A stretch of 64,000 bases of DNA from Tribonema minus (lineage: Eukaryota > Sar > Xanthophyceae > Tribonematales > Tribonemataceae), in the NCBI GenBank assembly GCA_017506865.1, contig JAFCMP010000090.1:186001-250000 (forward strand), given 5' to 3'. Below the pieces are notes generated by a model, which saw only the letters and a list, made by a program, of their open reading frames with translations, searched no databases and was not told the origin of the DNA. Both the position numbers and the translations under genes were made by a program. Shown piece by piece: positions 48,601 to 59,400 of the stretch (positions are counted from its first letter, which is position 1; each line of letters starts with the position of its first letter).

Positions 48601-48756
48601 TGACAACTTGAAGGGTGCGTTCGTTCAGCACGCCATGAACCGGCGCCTTGTCAATCGCAAACTACCATGATATGCCATTGCATTACCTGATGCCACATGC
48701 GCGCACAGCGCCAGGCTGAGCAATGCTGTCCGCTTGATCATCGCGCCTCTCCGCAT
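26295..48756 (-). CDS. Giant type I membrane protein with 25 cysteine-rich ephrin-receptor-like (GCC2/GCC3-like) modules
   Basis: Exon 1 (48756-48687) encodes a signal peptide, MRRGAMIKRTALLSLALCAHVAS, and ends in phase 1 at GTAATG. A possible second exon is 48481-48362. Then come 24 module exons, all phase 1-1: 47231-47076, 46267-46112, 45550-45395, 44520-44368, 43330-43172, 41138-40986, 40418-40260, 39624-39469, 38938-38780, 38083-37931, 37308-37150, 36640-36482, 36008-35862, 34925-34779, 33787-33620, 32933-32784, 32324-32172, 31547-31395, 30689-30459, 30026-29865, 29319-29161, 28912-28751, 28255-28100 and 27391-27248. Each reads about C-x2-GYG-x5-12-C-x2-C-x3-YSAGG-x3-C-x2-C-x4-T-x9-C. The last exon (27016-26295, TGA) adds module 25, a Ser/Thr-rich domain, a transmembrane helix (LGVIIGCAVAGGVVALTVGA) and the tail KKRTLPYEG. 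Total about 1,530 residues or more. Donors at 32784 and 31395 are GC. One exon (30689) carries an Ala/Pro insertion. Function unknown; likely a cell-surface protein. Confidence 0.88.
27600..28165 (-). repeat. Exon tail and donor of a cysteine-rich module copied three times into the intron
   Basis: The end of exon 28255-28100 (reading ACTACTAGSTTTNTGSVYARQCNG) with its GTGAGAGG donor recurs downstream. CTCTCACC-type donor words lie at 28093 (real), 27926, 27768 and 27607, giving spacings of 167, 158 and 161 bases. Exon parts are frameshifted, yet the donor is kept as GT in two copies and is GC (GGCGAGAG) in the middle one. Confidence 0.85.
33924..33964. repeat. Intronic telomere-like TTAGGG/TTTGGG run
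   Basis: Plus strand AGGGTGAGGGTTAGGG followed by TTTGGGTTTGGGTTAGGGTT and GTTGG lies in an intron of the cysteine-rich gene. A shorter run (ATTAGGGTTAGGGCTAGGGG) is at about 40948-40967. Confidence 0.75.
37634..37644. repeat. TACTTCGAAGT palindrome core
   Basis: One of five copies of the ACTTCGAAGT palindrome. It lies in the intron between module exons 38083-37931 and 37308-37150. Confidence 0.75.
40202..40215. repeat. Palindrome GTACTTCGAAGTAC
   Basis: Identical 14-mer to the one at 4534. Just to its left a TGCATGCCTTGTACT...AATTCA unit occurs twice (about 40138-40164 and 40174-40201). The palindrome sits 45 bases inside the intron beyond the 40260 donor. Confidence 0.8.
41350..42180. repeat. 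Degenerate tandem array rich in GAAGTTG/AACTTCA words in the longest intron
   Basis: Units of roughly 70-150 bases share words such as GTTGAAGTTG, TTCTTGGAC, TTTGTCATTGTTGACAGCTG, TGGACT(C/A)(A/G)CTTCA and CACAGGTGAAGTTGGTGTTT. The array is markedly more AT-rich than the rest of the window. It ends where the unknown plus-strand frame begins. Related words occur near 9.7 and 13.65 kb. Confidence 0.75.
42213..42923 (+). pseudogene. Unrecognised ORF split by one in-frame TAG, nested in an intron on the opposite strand
   Basis: From the ATG at 42213 the frame runs 84 codons to TAG at 42465-42467, then stays open in the same frame for about 151 codons to TGA at 42921-42923. Both halves look protein-like: WCGHSNVLRDHAPIIVTHGG, YESMTPDSIRVKEWMWSADP; then GTDVVYYHIIPMTDRNTLGH, HEHGFAYGTPSDLPFVFFG, YHVTLADGFRVVRVGPPPHA and RDGNRLIDDNETEL. 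I do not recognise the family. Options: a pseudogene with one stop, a two-exon gene (AAATTAG at 42461-42467 could be an acceptor), or stop-codon readthrough. It sits antisense in the 2-kb intron between module exons 43330 and 41138, next to an AT-rich array, which suggests an inserted segment. Confidence 0.45.
45588..45697. repeat. Intronic GCA/CAG microsatellite
   Basis: About 100 bases of GCAGCAGCA with few interruptions lie just downstream, on the plus strand, of module exon 45550-45395, preceded by a G-rich run (about 45570-45588). They are in the intron upstream of that exon's acceptor. Confidence 0.9.
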
Positions 48757-51035
48757 GGCGCCGCCTGCGCTGAGGACCCTCTATGATGATCTACAGCGTT
48801 GTGGGGGTGTTAATCCTATCCAACTTGAAGTGGAGTTGAGTGCTGGAAGACCTCGATCGGCGTACTCGTAGACTAGGATTTCCTCCAAATTTTGAGCAAG
48901 GCTGCGGCAGCAAGCAGTGAGTGCACGACCAAGGGCTCATCATATGGCGTGGTGCGGATAATGATTATGGGTTACCATATACACTGTTGTGTCGCGGTGT
49001 TCAACGAAGTCCCTCGTCGCCTACTGTTCGTGCAGATACAAATGACAAAAAGGCCGTGGCACCAGCGCCTGACGCACTGGAACGGCAAATACACTGGTGG
49101 GGAATGTAAAGGCTAGCTGACACAATCAGCTGTTGAGCGTTTATGTATACATGCATCGCGCGTCAACTGACAATCGGCGCGCCTTTGAGCTGTGGAGCGC
49201 TCACAGAGCTGCATTAAGTCTGGTGAAGGCCCCGAGAAACATCAGACGCTAATGACCTGAGAAGTGTTTGGCGCATAAAGCGCCTGCACAGCAGCGTCGC
49301 AAAAATGCTGGACCGAGCCGTAATAATTGTGGGCTTGGCCTCAAGTAGCTGCCGACAAGTAGCATTACACCATGACATCAGAGCATCCAGCTTGATGCTT
49401 CACCAAGTTGATGCACGTGGCACCACTTTCATTCTCTGTGCGGGATTAAGGTTCCAAACATATTTGTCAGTTGTTGCCAAGTAGTACAACAACGGTGCCT
49501 TCAAACGCCATTGACAACCTTCTATCATTATGCAGAGATGATACTACCTATATACAAGGCAGCTGCTGCGTGGCGCTGTCAGAGGCTCTATTGAGGCAGC
49601 TGAGTCAACGTTCCGCGGAGCAAGCATGTTGATTGCATTATGGCGGCAGTTAGAAACGAGAGCATGTACGTAAAGCAAAGGAGATCACTCCAGGACACAG
49701 CTGTCGGCTTGTAAGCCACGACATTAGCTTCTGTCGACAACAATATGCTGGGCCCGCTCAAAGTGTCGGCGTCGTCGAGGCTAAAGGTTTGCTCTCCGGC
49801 GGTGCTACACCAGTAATGTCACCAGCAGTAAGGATACCTCCGTGAGAGTACGAGGCTCTGGTTCGCTGTCGGCGTTGTACTATGAGCAGCAATTCATGTG
49901 CAGTAACAAAAACAAATAGCCTCCATGGGATAGCGGCATCTACATCAGCCGCAATGGCCGACGCGTACTGCAGGCACCGTGGTCGGCGCAAGTTGGCGCT
50001 GTGCTGTTGCAACAGCCACGGGTACTACATGAGGTGCCTTCGACGCCGTCGGTCTTTGTTCGCTGTCCGCGAGTGAGGCATTCTAAGAGCGCGATGTGAA
50101 TACTACCTGTGCTCGCTGACGGCGCTCAACTTTCGCGCCTGTCCACCGCTTGGGGTTTGTGCCCACTGCCCAGTAGCTGCCGCGACGCCTCCTCTGTCAC
50201 TCAGATTGTATAGTGACTGGCGTGACCTGATCCTGATGCAGGCTAATCCCGCACCTCACTGCTGCAGGCAAAATGCGTGAAAAAAAGGCAGCGAGCCCTC
50301 GAACGGCACGCAGCCGCGGCGGTTACACGAAACGGAAACAGGAAAGAAGAGCTGTTCAAGCCCTAGCGCCTTTCGTGACAGACTGCAGCAACCACTGCGA
50401 GGAGGGGCCTCTGGCCGAGGTCGGAACCATGCCTCCCCAAACTATGCATCGCGTGGCAGGTCCAGGATTCTGATTCGGCGACATCACACACACACACACA
50501 GGCAGTTTCCGAGGATTGCTTTGATCCGTGCCGCGCCCATCGCCGCCAGCGGCGCGGCAGAAAGACTAGTCACAGCGCCCCTGGGCGCGCAAGAGACCAG
50601 GGAGCAAGCGAACGAGAGATGTGTGTGGCCTCGAGGCAAAAGTGGCTGTTGGATTTGTTGCCCCAAATGACGCTGAAACCAGTGATCATGCACATCTGGA
50701 GCATGTACTACCTGCTATATGACAGTTGACTTGGGCGCCATTGCATGGAACTGCACCCTGTTTACCGACTAGGTACTGCCATCAGCAAGTTGCTGCCATC
50801 TCGTATCTGGTGTCTGCACCTGCCGTTGCTTGGGGCATGGAACTGGCACGAACCCATGATGCGACTCACTCCATTGCGGACCACGTCCAAGGCGTTGCAG
50901 CCACCGTCGCTGCCGCCGCCGCCGATGCTGCTGCTGCTGCTGCGGTGGTTTCGCTGCTCCCTTCTGATACTATGCGACTCGCATCTGCTTTGCCACAAAA
51001 TGCATGCGACCACAGCTGCCATCTCAAGCGCAATC
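48757..51035. other. Intergenic region between cysteine-rich gene and 5-oxoprolinase
   Basis: About 2.3 kb. Its left part should carry the promoter of the cysteine-rich gene, its right part the 3' end of the 5-oxoprolinase gene. A plus-strand frame at 50273-50473 (MREKKAASPRTARSRGG..., 66 residues, basic) starts with ATG but shows no family or splice partner. A GTTCGCTGTC(G/C)GCG word occurs near 49862 and 50059. Nothing else is supportable. Confidence 0.45.
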
Positions 51036-54000
51036 TCACGCCTGCTCCTGCGCAAGCTGGTACAGCAGCACGCTGCCAGCCGAGTGCTCCACTGGCGCTG
51101 CCGCCGCCAGCTTAGTCGCGACTGCCTCCACATCAGGGCTGTCTGGAGACCCGTACCCCCCGCCCCCTGGCGTCAGGATGGTCAGTCGATCACCCTGCCA
51201 CAGTGCACAGACAGGGGGGGGGGGGGGGGCACGTTGCGTTGCAAGCGCGCTCTTTCGTTGTGTTGCGAGTGTGTGCCCTTGAACCACAACGCACAAGTCA
51301 TATTTTTACAGTGTACACTCTAGTAGGGAATGACTGCATCACAAGAGCTCCATAGAAAACATCACATCTCTGCTTCTCCCACTGGTGCTTTCACTTACGG
51401 GAAGTGTATGGACGCGTGTACGCGCAGAGGAAAGTCACGACTTTTAAACCCATCACAACACGTTGACCACTATTGATTAAGCTTGGCTACCATACGCACA
51501 TGATCCCCCAAAGTATGTAGTGTTGAGTGCATGGCCGCAGGGTATTGCATGGCATGGCCGCAAGCGCCGTGTATACTTGACTGCAGGTGCATTGTACGCA
51601 GCACACTGACAACGGCGGCGCGGCAGCAGCCACCGAAGTCAAGGCATGCTGTTCAGCACCACTGCAACTGCACTTGCGCATCCAGTTGCAAGTGATCGAG
51701 CCAGACATACTCGAGCCACTGCTGCATGACGTCGTTGCCAACTGCTGCTACAGAGTTTGGCAGATTTGTGCCTGGCAGCACTGGCCTTGTGAGGACCTGC
51801 CCTGCTGGGCCAGCACATGGCGTCACCAGCACTTCAACTGGCACTTCAATCAAGACAGCCTTCATTCAATGCCTGCAGTGCTCACCTCCTTGACGCTGAT
51901 GGTGTTCTTTCCGCCCAGACTGATGACCCTGCCGGTCCGATATCTCAGCAGGTTCTGACAGGCGGGGGAGGCATAAAGAGGCAGCAAAAAAAGCGTGAAG
52001 CGCCACAAGATTTGTTGCTGCAGAGGCTACCATCAGCTGCCGCGCGTTCACACATCGCTCTTGATGTACAGTACGTCGATTGCGTTGCATCACTCTTCGG
52101 GTGTCCAAAGACATGGCCCGCAGGCGCTGGCGCTCCGTGCGCAGGCGCAAGAGAGTGCGAGCAAAGAGGGACGTGGTTGCGTTTGCACTGGTGCGAAGCA
52201 CTCGCCCCATTGCTTTTCTGCGCAGCCGGTTGGTGCTTGACCATGTGTGAAGTCCTGACACGCACTATGTCTGACTGCAATGATATCACAGCAACATAAT
52301 GTGCGGGCATTGTGCAGGCCAATTTTTGGCCTCCACCAATGAGGCATGATCACTGAAAAATAGCAAGGCAGTCGTGCAGAACCGCGCTAAGAGCGGCATG
52401 CATGTGCCGCTGTGCTTTAGCAATCAAGGCGCACTGCTCCAAACGGGTGAATTCCCAGGCTACAGTAGCCTTCCTCAGCACCTCGTCTACTACGAAACTT
52501 GTTGGCAACATCCAGCCTTGAGCACCCGCTTTCTCGCCGTGCACGAGCGCAACACCCCCGCGCAATGCAACAGCTATTCACGCTACATTGCGCCGACGTG
52601 ATGACGCAAGCGTTACAGTGCCCAGAGAGGCTACACAGCATCACAGGCTCTGCTTACTGGCGATTCTCACCTTTCTCCAATGCAACCCCCTTTCAGTATG
52701 CACTACCCCCACAAGACTTAAGTGAAGTCGTATGATCGCTCGTGCCTGCTTTCCCTGTGTGCGAGCGTGCCTCATCCCGCGATACAGCAGCCACTCGCAC
52801 GTTGTGATGCCGACGTGATGACGTGATGTTCTGGTGATGTGTCACTGTTTCAAGCAGCCGGTGATGCTGAGCAGCAGCAGCGGCAGCGGGTGCTGTGTTC
52901 AAGAGGTGACTCTCACCTTGCCCCTGGCGCCAGGCCCCCCGCCAGACAATCCGTACGGCTGGAATGCGCGTCGCTCGGAGAGTATGCTCACCTGCCGTGA
53001 ACGAGAGCACGCGCGCACGCGGGGTGGTGAGCGTCATTGCGCGTGCGGTCACGCGAGACAAGGCATAGGCGTCAACATAGCTCAGCTCACGGCACACGTG
53101 TGACGGCGGAACGACCGTGGAGCGTTGAGAGAGCGGTCTCAGTCGTTCATTTCGGCAGGCGCAAATGACCGACGGCGCTACACTCGCGCATCGCAGCGCC
53201 CCGTTCCACGGCGCAACGCAAGTCCACAGGCCACGTACAGCAGCATAAACAGCACAGGTACCCATCAAAGACTTGACTAGAAAGTAAAAAGCAGCCTCAG
53301 GCGTGGTGTGACGGCTTTGTCCGGAGCAGCTGTAGGTATGTAGGTTTCCGGATAGATGCACTGCCTACTTAGACTGCTACTGATGTGCAGTAGATGGGCT
53401 TCCTCATAGATGCATATATATATATGTTTTAAGTTTGCGCGCAACACTGCCTTACCACCAGGTCTTTTCTGAACATGAGTTCCCGCTCCACTCCATCGCC
53501 GCCTTTGTACTGCCCTGTCCCACCCGAGTCTGCAGCAACATCATCCATTGTTACATGAAATGGTGAGTGTACTACTAGTAGTATGTGAGTCTCACGCACG
53601 TTGCATCGATGTGCGATGGAGATTGTTGCTAGCACAGGCCTCGTCGTGGTTGCAGTATCACAATTGTAACGGTTGTAACCGCCGACGCTGCAGGGTCATC
53701 ACCCGAACACAAGTCTAAGGTCAAGAAAAGGGACTGCAGGCTGTGCAGCACGGCACCTGTCGGCAATGTGAAGTGCTTGCGCCAGAGGAAGTTCAATCTG
53801 AGGTTACACTGTATGGCGTGAGGCGATTGTATGCACAGATGCAGTAACAATATTATCACCAATGGTATCAGCAGCTTCCTGCTCCAAGATCTAAAACACC
53901 TACATCTACTTCTGGCTAGACCACGCAAAAGAAGCGAAACCAAACAAAAAAGTGCTGCACGTGAGGAAATGGCTAGACGACGCAAAAGAAGCAAATCCAA

Positions 54001-56378
54001 ACAAAAAAGGTGCTGCACGTGAGGAAATCACAGCTGGTTGCGTCCTCCGTGCACCACGCACGCATCAAATCATCAGACCTTCAGAAGAACCATTGATGTA
54101 CTCTGCAACGCCACAAACGCCGACCATCACGCTGCTGACCCCCTACCATCTGCAGCACTCGTACGCGTGCACACGCGAGCGTACGCGCGCACCTGGCCGC
54201 AGCGCAAATCTGAGCAGCTGCCAGGCGCCTCGCCCAGCCACACCACCCATGCAGGAGCAGATGCTCACGACTTGCGACCTTTACCGTACGCATGCACACT
54301 TGTAGACGCATGGTCCATGTCGTAGACTGCGTAGCATACATGCATGCATACCTGGCCGCAGCGCAAACTTGAGCAGCAGCAGCGGGTAGCGCCGCTCCAG
54401 GATCTCCGGGTCGGTGATGCGCGTGTTGGTCATGTGCGTGTGCACGCCGCTGCAGCCGTGCCACCCCGGGCCCGCCCCTGCGCCCCCCGCGATCGTCTGC
54501 GCGGGCCCGCACGTGCACGCGCTTCAGTGATTGGATTATGGTTTGATCTGCAGCACTGTGGGGGTGTCGACAGTGGTGATGTCCTGCACATCCATGTTCA
54601 AGTTAAAGCGAATCAATGTTCTCGGCGAACTTCTCGCCCACGGAGTGTGAGTACTCAGGGGGGGGGGGAGAGATGGCAGGCGGGCACGCAGCGCAAGCCG
54701 GTGAGGGGCGGTCTGCGCCGCGCGCACGCTGCGACTGGCGGCGGCATGCATCACTGATCACGGAATTGCATTGAGTTTGTCATGCAGTGCTGCCTGCGTT
54801 GTCTTGAGTTCTTGAGTTCAGCATGCGCTGCTGCCAGATCTTAAGTTCGGTGGCGCTGAGGGCAGATGCTGCCTCTGGTTGGCGGTACCTACTGTTATGC
54901 TGGAAGATTTTACGGGATCTCCAGAAGCAAGTGTGACCGCCGCTGACCCACCCGCCAAACATGCCCATATGCAGGCGTGATGTCAGCACTTTCCCACGGT
55001 CGCTATCATATATCAACATTGTGCTCGAGGCGACTGCACGAGGCCGGGGACAAGTGTCACCCACTGGCCAGCGTGACAAAAACACAAAATGGTAACCCAA
55101 GCCGAGAGCTACATCAAAAAGCTGTGGACATGACGTCAAGTGATTCGGTGAAAGCACGCGCGCACTGTACTACTTACACGTCAGAACATAGTAGTGCGAG
55201 GGCTTCTCTGTTTGTGATTCAAGCCACGACAACAATAAAATCGATGGTCCTTTGGCGCCAACTCCATGCCGCAATGAGCTGCTCATACAATTGCTGTGAG
55301 CTCCATGTCACGACGCATGCGCAGCTGCTCTGTCCCAACGTTTACCAGCTCATGATCCACCCTGACACGTGTGTTCACTGGCGATTGAGGAAAAAAAAAC
55401 ATGTTCACGAGACCATCAAGATGTATCCATACCGGCTCTTGCGGCAGGCCCATACCCATACCTACCTCGTAGTAGCCCATGGTCGCGTCGCCGAGCGTCA
55501 GGTTGTTCATGCACCCCTGGCTTGCGGCGCACGCCCTGAAGGCCTTGAGAATGACGTCCGTCACGCGCTGCGACGTCAGCACGTTGCCGCCAACGACGGC
55601 CGCTTCTGCACACGGGCTCAGCAGGCTGCCTTGCGGGATGATGATGTTCACGGGCGTCAGGCAGCCCTGCTCAGCAGCCGGAGGGGGGGCGGGTGGGGGG
55701 GGGGGGGGGGGGGTGGGGGCAGCGCACAGGGATAAGAGCAGATGTGAAAAGTGATTGCAGCGCTGCACGAATGTGGAAACCGTCACGGCGTGCAGTGATG
55801 GAAAAGAAAAATGTCAGTTCTTCTTGTTTTAATGTACTTCGAAGTATTCATTTACTTTGATGAGCAACGATGTTCACGTGCATAGCACATCAGTTGTGTA
55901 TGGATGGGACACATACATCTGCAGCACTGTTGGATCGGCGCTGCATTTTGTCCTGTAGGGCACGTGAGAGCAGCAGACACGCGGCAGGAGCATTGCGTAG
56001 CTGTCCGCGCACTCCACACTTCAAACTTGTACTGCTGTCACAGTCAGTGCGGGACACCGCCCTGCTACAGAACTCTGCTGATTCAATGACACAGCGCAAT
56101 CCACCGCCGCCGAATGCTCAGGCATGACCACATGGCGTCGGTCACTCAGCTCACGCATGCCTCGTATGGGCTAAGCGTTGACATCTGGCTGGCTCTAACC
56201 CTAACCCTATCCTTAAGTCTAACCCTACTCCGACAGCGCAACGTTGAGACGCCGCAGCCGCTTGCCAGATCCTGCGCATGCGCATACAGTTTGATGCCGA
56301 TTGCCGCCACCGATGGGCTCATGCAGACCTCAATCAAAACGAAAGCACACGCGAGAACGCACACACGCACACACACAC

Positions 56379-56456
<78 letters not shown>

Positions 56457-59400
56457 ACACACACATACACACCTGGTTGAGCGGAATGTCGACGTCGGGC
56501 ACCAGGCAGCGCAGGGAGTAGATGACGGCGGACGCGGTGACTGCCGGCGGCGCATTCAAGTTGCCATAGACCTGCACGGGCGACAGCGGCAGCAGTGGCA
56601 GCTGTCACTGTCAGGGGACAAGTGCCAACATGATAGAGGCGCCTGCCTGCCTGCCACGGGCGAGTGGCGCCTGCGTTGTCACGCCCATGTGCGCCGGCAC
56701 ACTGCGCCATCCACGCACACACACACCACACCATCGCTGCCACTCAAAACTCCACCGCACACTACAGTACCTCTGGCCCCGTGCCGGTGCAGTCAAAGGC
56801 GGCGCTGCACGCTCTGCGGTCAATGGTATCATAGATCAAATACACAAACCACACGCCGACGCTGCCACTTGTAACTCCATCACACAGCACCTCTGGCCCC
56901 GTGCCGGTGAAATCAAAGGCGGCGCTGCACGCTCTGCGGACGACGGTAGCAAAAACACATCACATCATCGCTGCCACTCTGCCCCTCAAAACTCCACCAT
57001 GCACTACAGTACCTCTGGCCCCGTGCCGGTGAAGTCGAAGGTGGCGCTGCACGTCTTGCGGTCGATGGTGACGGCCAGCGCAATGCGCGTGCCGTCGTCC
57101 AGGAAGTCCTCCGCGGTGACCGTGCCGACCTCCGGCAGCCCCTGCGACAGGCTGAAGGCGACCTGCAACGTCACGGTTCGCAAGTGTGCAAAGGATCAGC
57201 TGCAGGGAATGCAGCGAGCAGGGCCAGGGAAGAATTCAACGCAAATGTCTAAAAGATCAGCTGGAGGGAATGCAGCTGGCAGGGTCAGCGGTGAATTTGG
57301 TGCAAAGGCGAAAGGATGTTGGCTAAGCAGAGTTTCAGGCAAGGCTGTGCAGCTCTGGGAGCAATGTTGAGTTCGTGCAACCCTGTTCCAGAGGGCTAAT
57401 TCTGCAGTAAATGGAAGTTGCCTGGCCCTTCATGGAGGCTCCATGGCAGCACTGGTGCCATTGCCGGTGGCGCGCTCTAGTATCATAAGCAGCCTCACCG
57501 AATGCACCCTTGAACCTGACAAGCAGTGCGCCCACGTTGGTCAATGGCATCGAGGTCTTGAAGCGTGCCACAGAGATGCTGCGACATGCTGTCGTATCGG
57601 TGCACAGTTGCATGACGCACGCTTCAAACGGCAAGCACTTGCCATTCGTGCTTGCGAGACCAGCAGACCGCTGTCACGATCAACCTTGTCTCTCACCTGT
57701 GCCTGCGATCCGCGTATGCGAACACAAGCACAGGCGTCGTGCGCTTGACATGGGCCACCCCCCCCCCTCTCACCTTTAGGGTTCAAGGTTAGATTTTAGA
57801 ATAAAGGTTCAGGGTTTACGCTGAGGATTAAGGATTAGGGTAAGATTTTAGGTTTACGGTCAGGGTGAGCACGGTGAACGCCGCGCGCACTCCACCGCTT
57901 GCTGTCAGCTGTCCACACACAGGGTTTGGGTTTAGAGTTAGGGTTTAGGGTTAAGGCTTACGTTTAAGTATAGAGTCAGCACGGCGAACGCTGCGCACGC
58001 TCCACCGCTTGCCGCCAAGCATCTCCTGTCCACACGCGCAGCAGTTAGGGTTAGGGTTAGGCAGTGCGCGCATCTCACTCACCAGCATGTCCCTGACGGC
58101 CCTCTCCGCGTTGTCCTGGATGTGTCCCATGTAGGCCTGGATCACGTCCAAACCGTACTCGTCCGTCAGATCCTGTCCCAAGAGTTCAAGAGAGACGAAA
58201 GAGAAATGCGGTCAAGAGTGAGTGATGCGTGTTCTTGTTCGCGCACGGCAACAGTGCAACGCCCCCGCTTCTGCGCACGCTCGTTGTACTGTCACGCCTG
58301 TTGGGCATGGTCAGGGCGGCGGGGGCAGCAGCAGGCCTTGCTTGCATCGCCGACAGTCCCGTGGAGTGCTGATCGTTGGCAATGGGCAGTGCACAGCCCT
58401 CTGGATGCCATTGCAATCTGCCCCTGATACGCTGCGCTGCAGTGTTGTCTATGCTGGAGCACAGGAACCCTGCAGTGCGTTCAGTGCTACAAAACATGCT
58501 TGCAGGTTGTGAGCAGCGCTGTGGTACACTCGGCAAAAGTACACCACTTGCCGTGCACGTTGAAGCCTCTGCTCTCACCACGAAGGCACCGTTTAAAGCG
58601 TTAGGGGGGATGGAGCCTCGCACAAGCATCTTTACTGAGCGATGCACGTCGATTTTGTGTGCTTTTTGAGTGCATCATGTACTGCTCAAATCCCTTTTTG
58701 TGAATGTTCAGATCTGTGAATGCTTGCGTCCGCTCAGCCATCACCGGAGTGACATTGGTGCCGTGCGTGGTGGCCGCAACTGAATCCACTATGTACTGGT
58801 TGAATTCATTATCGTGAATGATGAAAACCCTTGAATGTCACCTGCATGCGCTTGGTGCTGCGCGTGTTGGCCTCAACTGAGTCCATTGTCATCATGTACT
58901 GGCTGAATTCATGCTCGTGAATGATCGAACCCATGAATGTTGAATGTCACACCTGCATGAGCTTGTTGCCGCGCGTGTTGGCCGCAACCGAGTCCATTTA
59001 ACAATCATGTACCAGTTGAATTCAAACAAATATTCATTAGCGTGAATGATGAAATCCATGAATGCTTGAAAGTCACACCTGCATGAGCTTGGTGCCACGC
59101 GTGTTGGCGGCCACCTGCGCCCTCAGATCGCTGAGGTTGTCAGCCAGGTTGCGCGTGCCCTCTAGCAGCTTGGAGATGCCCTGCTCATTGAAGACGCCGC
59201 CTTCAACCAGCTTGAATGCCACAATTGCTGCGCCTTCCTCCGCTAGGGACTGTAGCAGCAGTCACATCCGGGAAAACAGTCACATTTCAGGAGGGTCTAC
59301 AGGGGAAGGGGGCGGGCATCTACTTCAACACAGCTCGCAAAGCCAGAGAAATGAGAAGTGTCAATACCCTCGGGTGACATTATCAGTTCGTTAAGCAGTA

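Noticed and set aside
48313-48603. Plus-strand frame (ALQKPDFAVELLSADLRALAGAGM...)
   Set aside because: Overlaps a minus-strand exon candidate with matching symmetric phase (48481-48362). Neither has homology I can name, so no separate gene is called.
50273-50473. 66-residue basic plus-strand ORF with ATG
   Set aside because: Too short, no family, no splice partner; chance frame cannot be excluded.
54977-55735. 252-codon plus-strand frame
   Set aside because: Runs antisense over the well-supported 5-oxoprolinase exon 55666-55466 and a poly-G tract; no motif.
56114-56874. Several long frames on both strands
   Set aside because: They owe their length to the (CA)n microsatellite, which has no stops in any frame.
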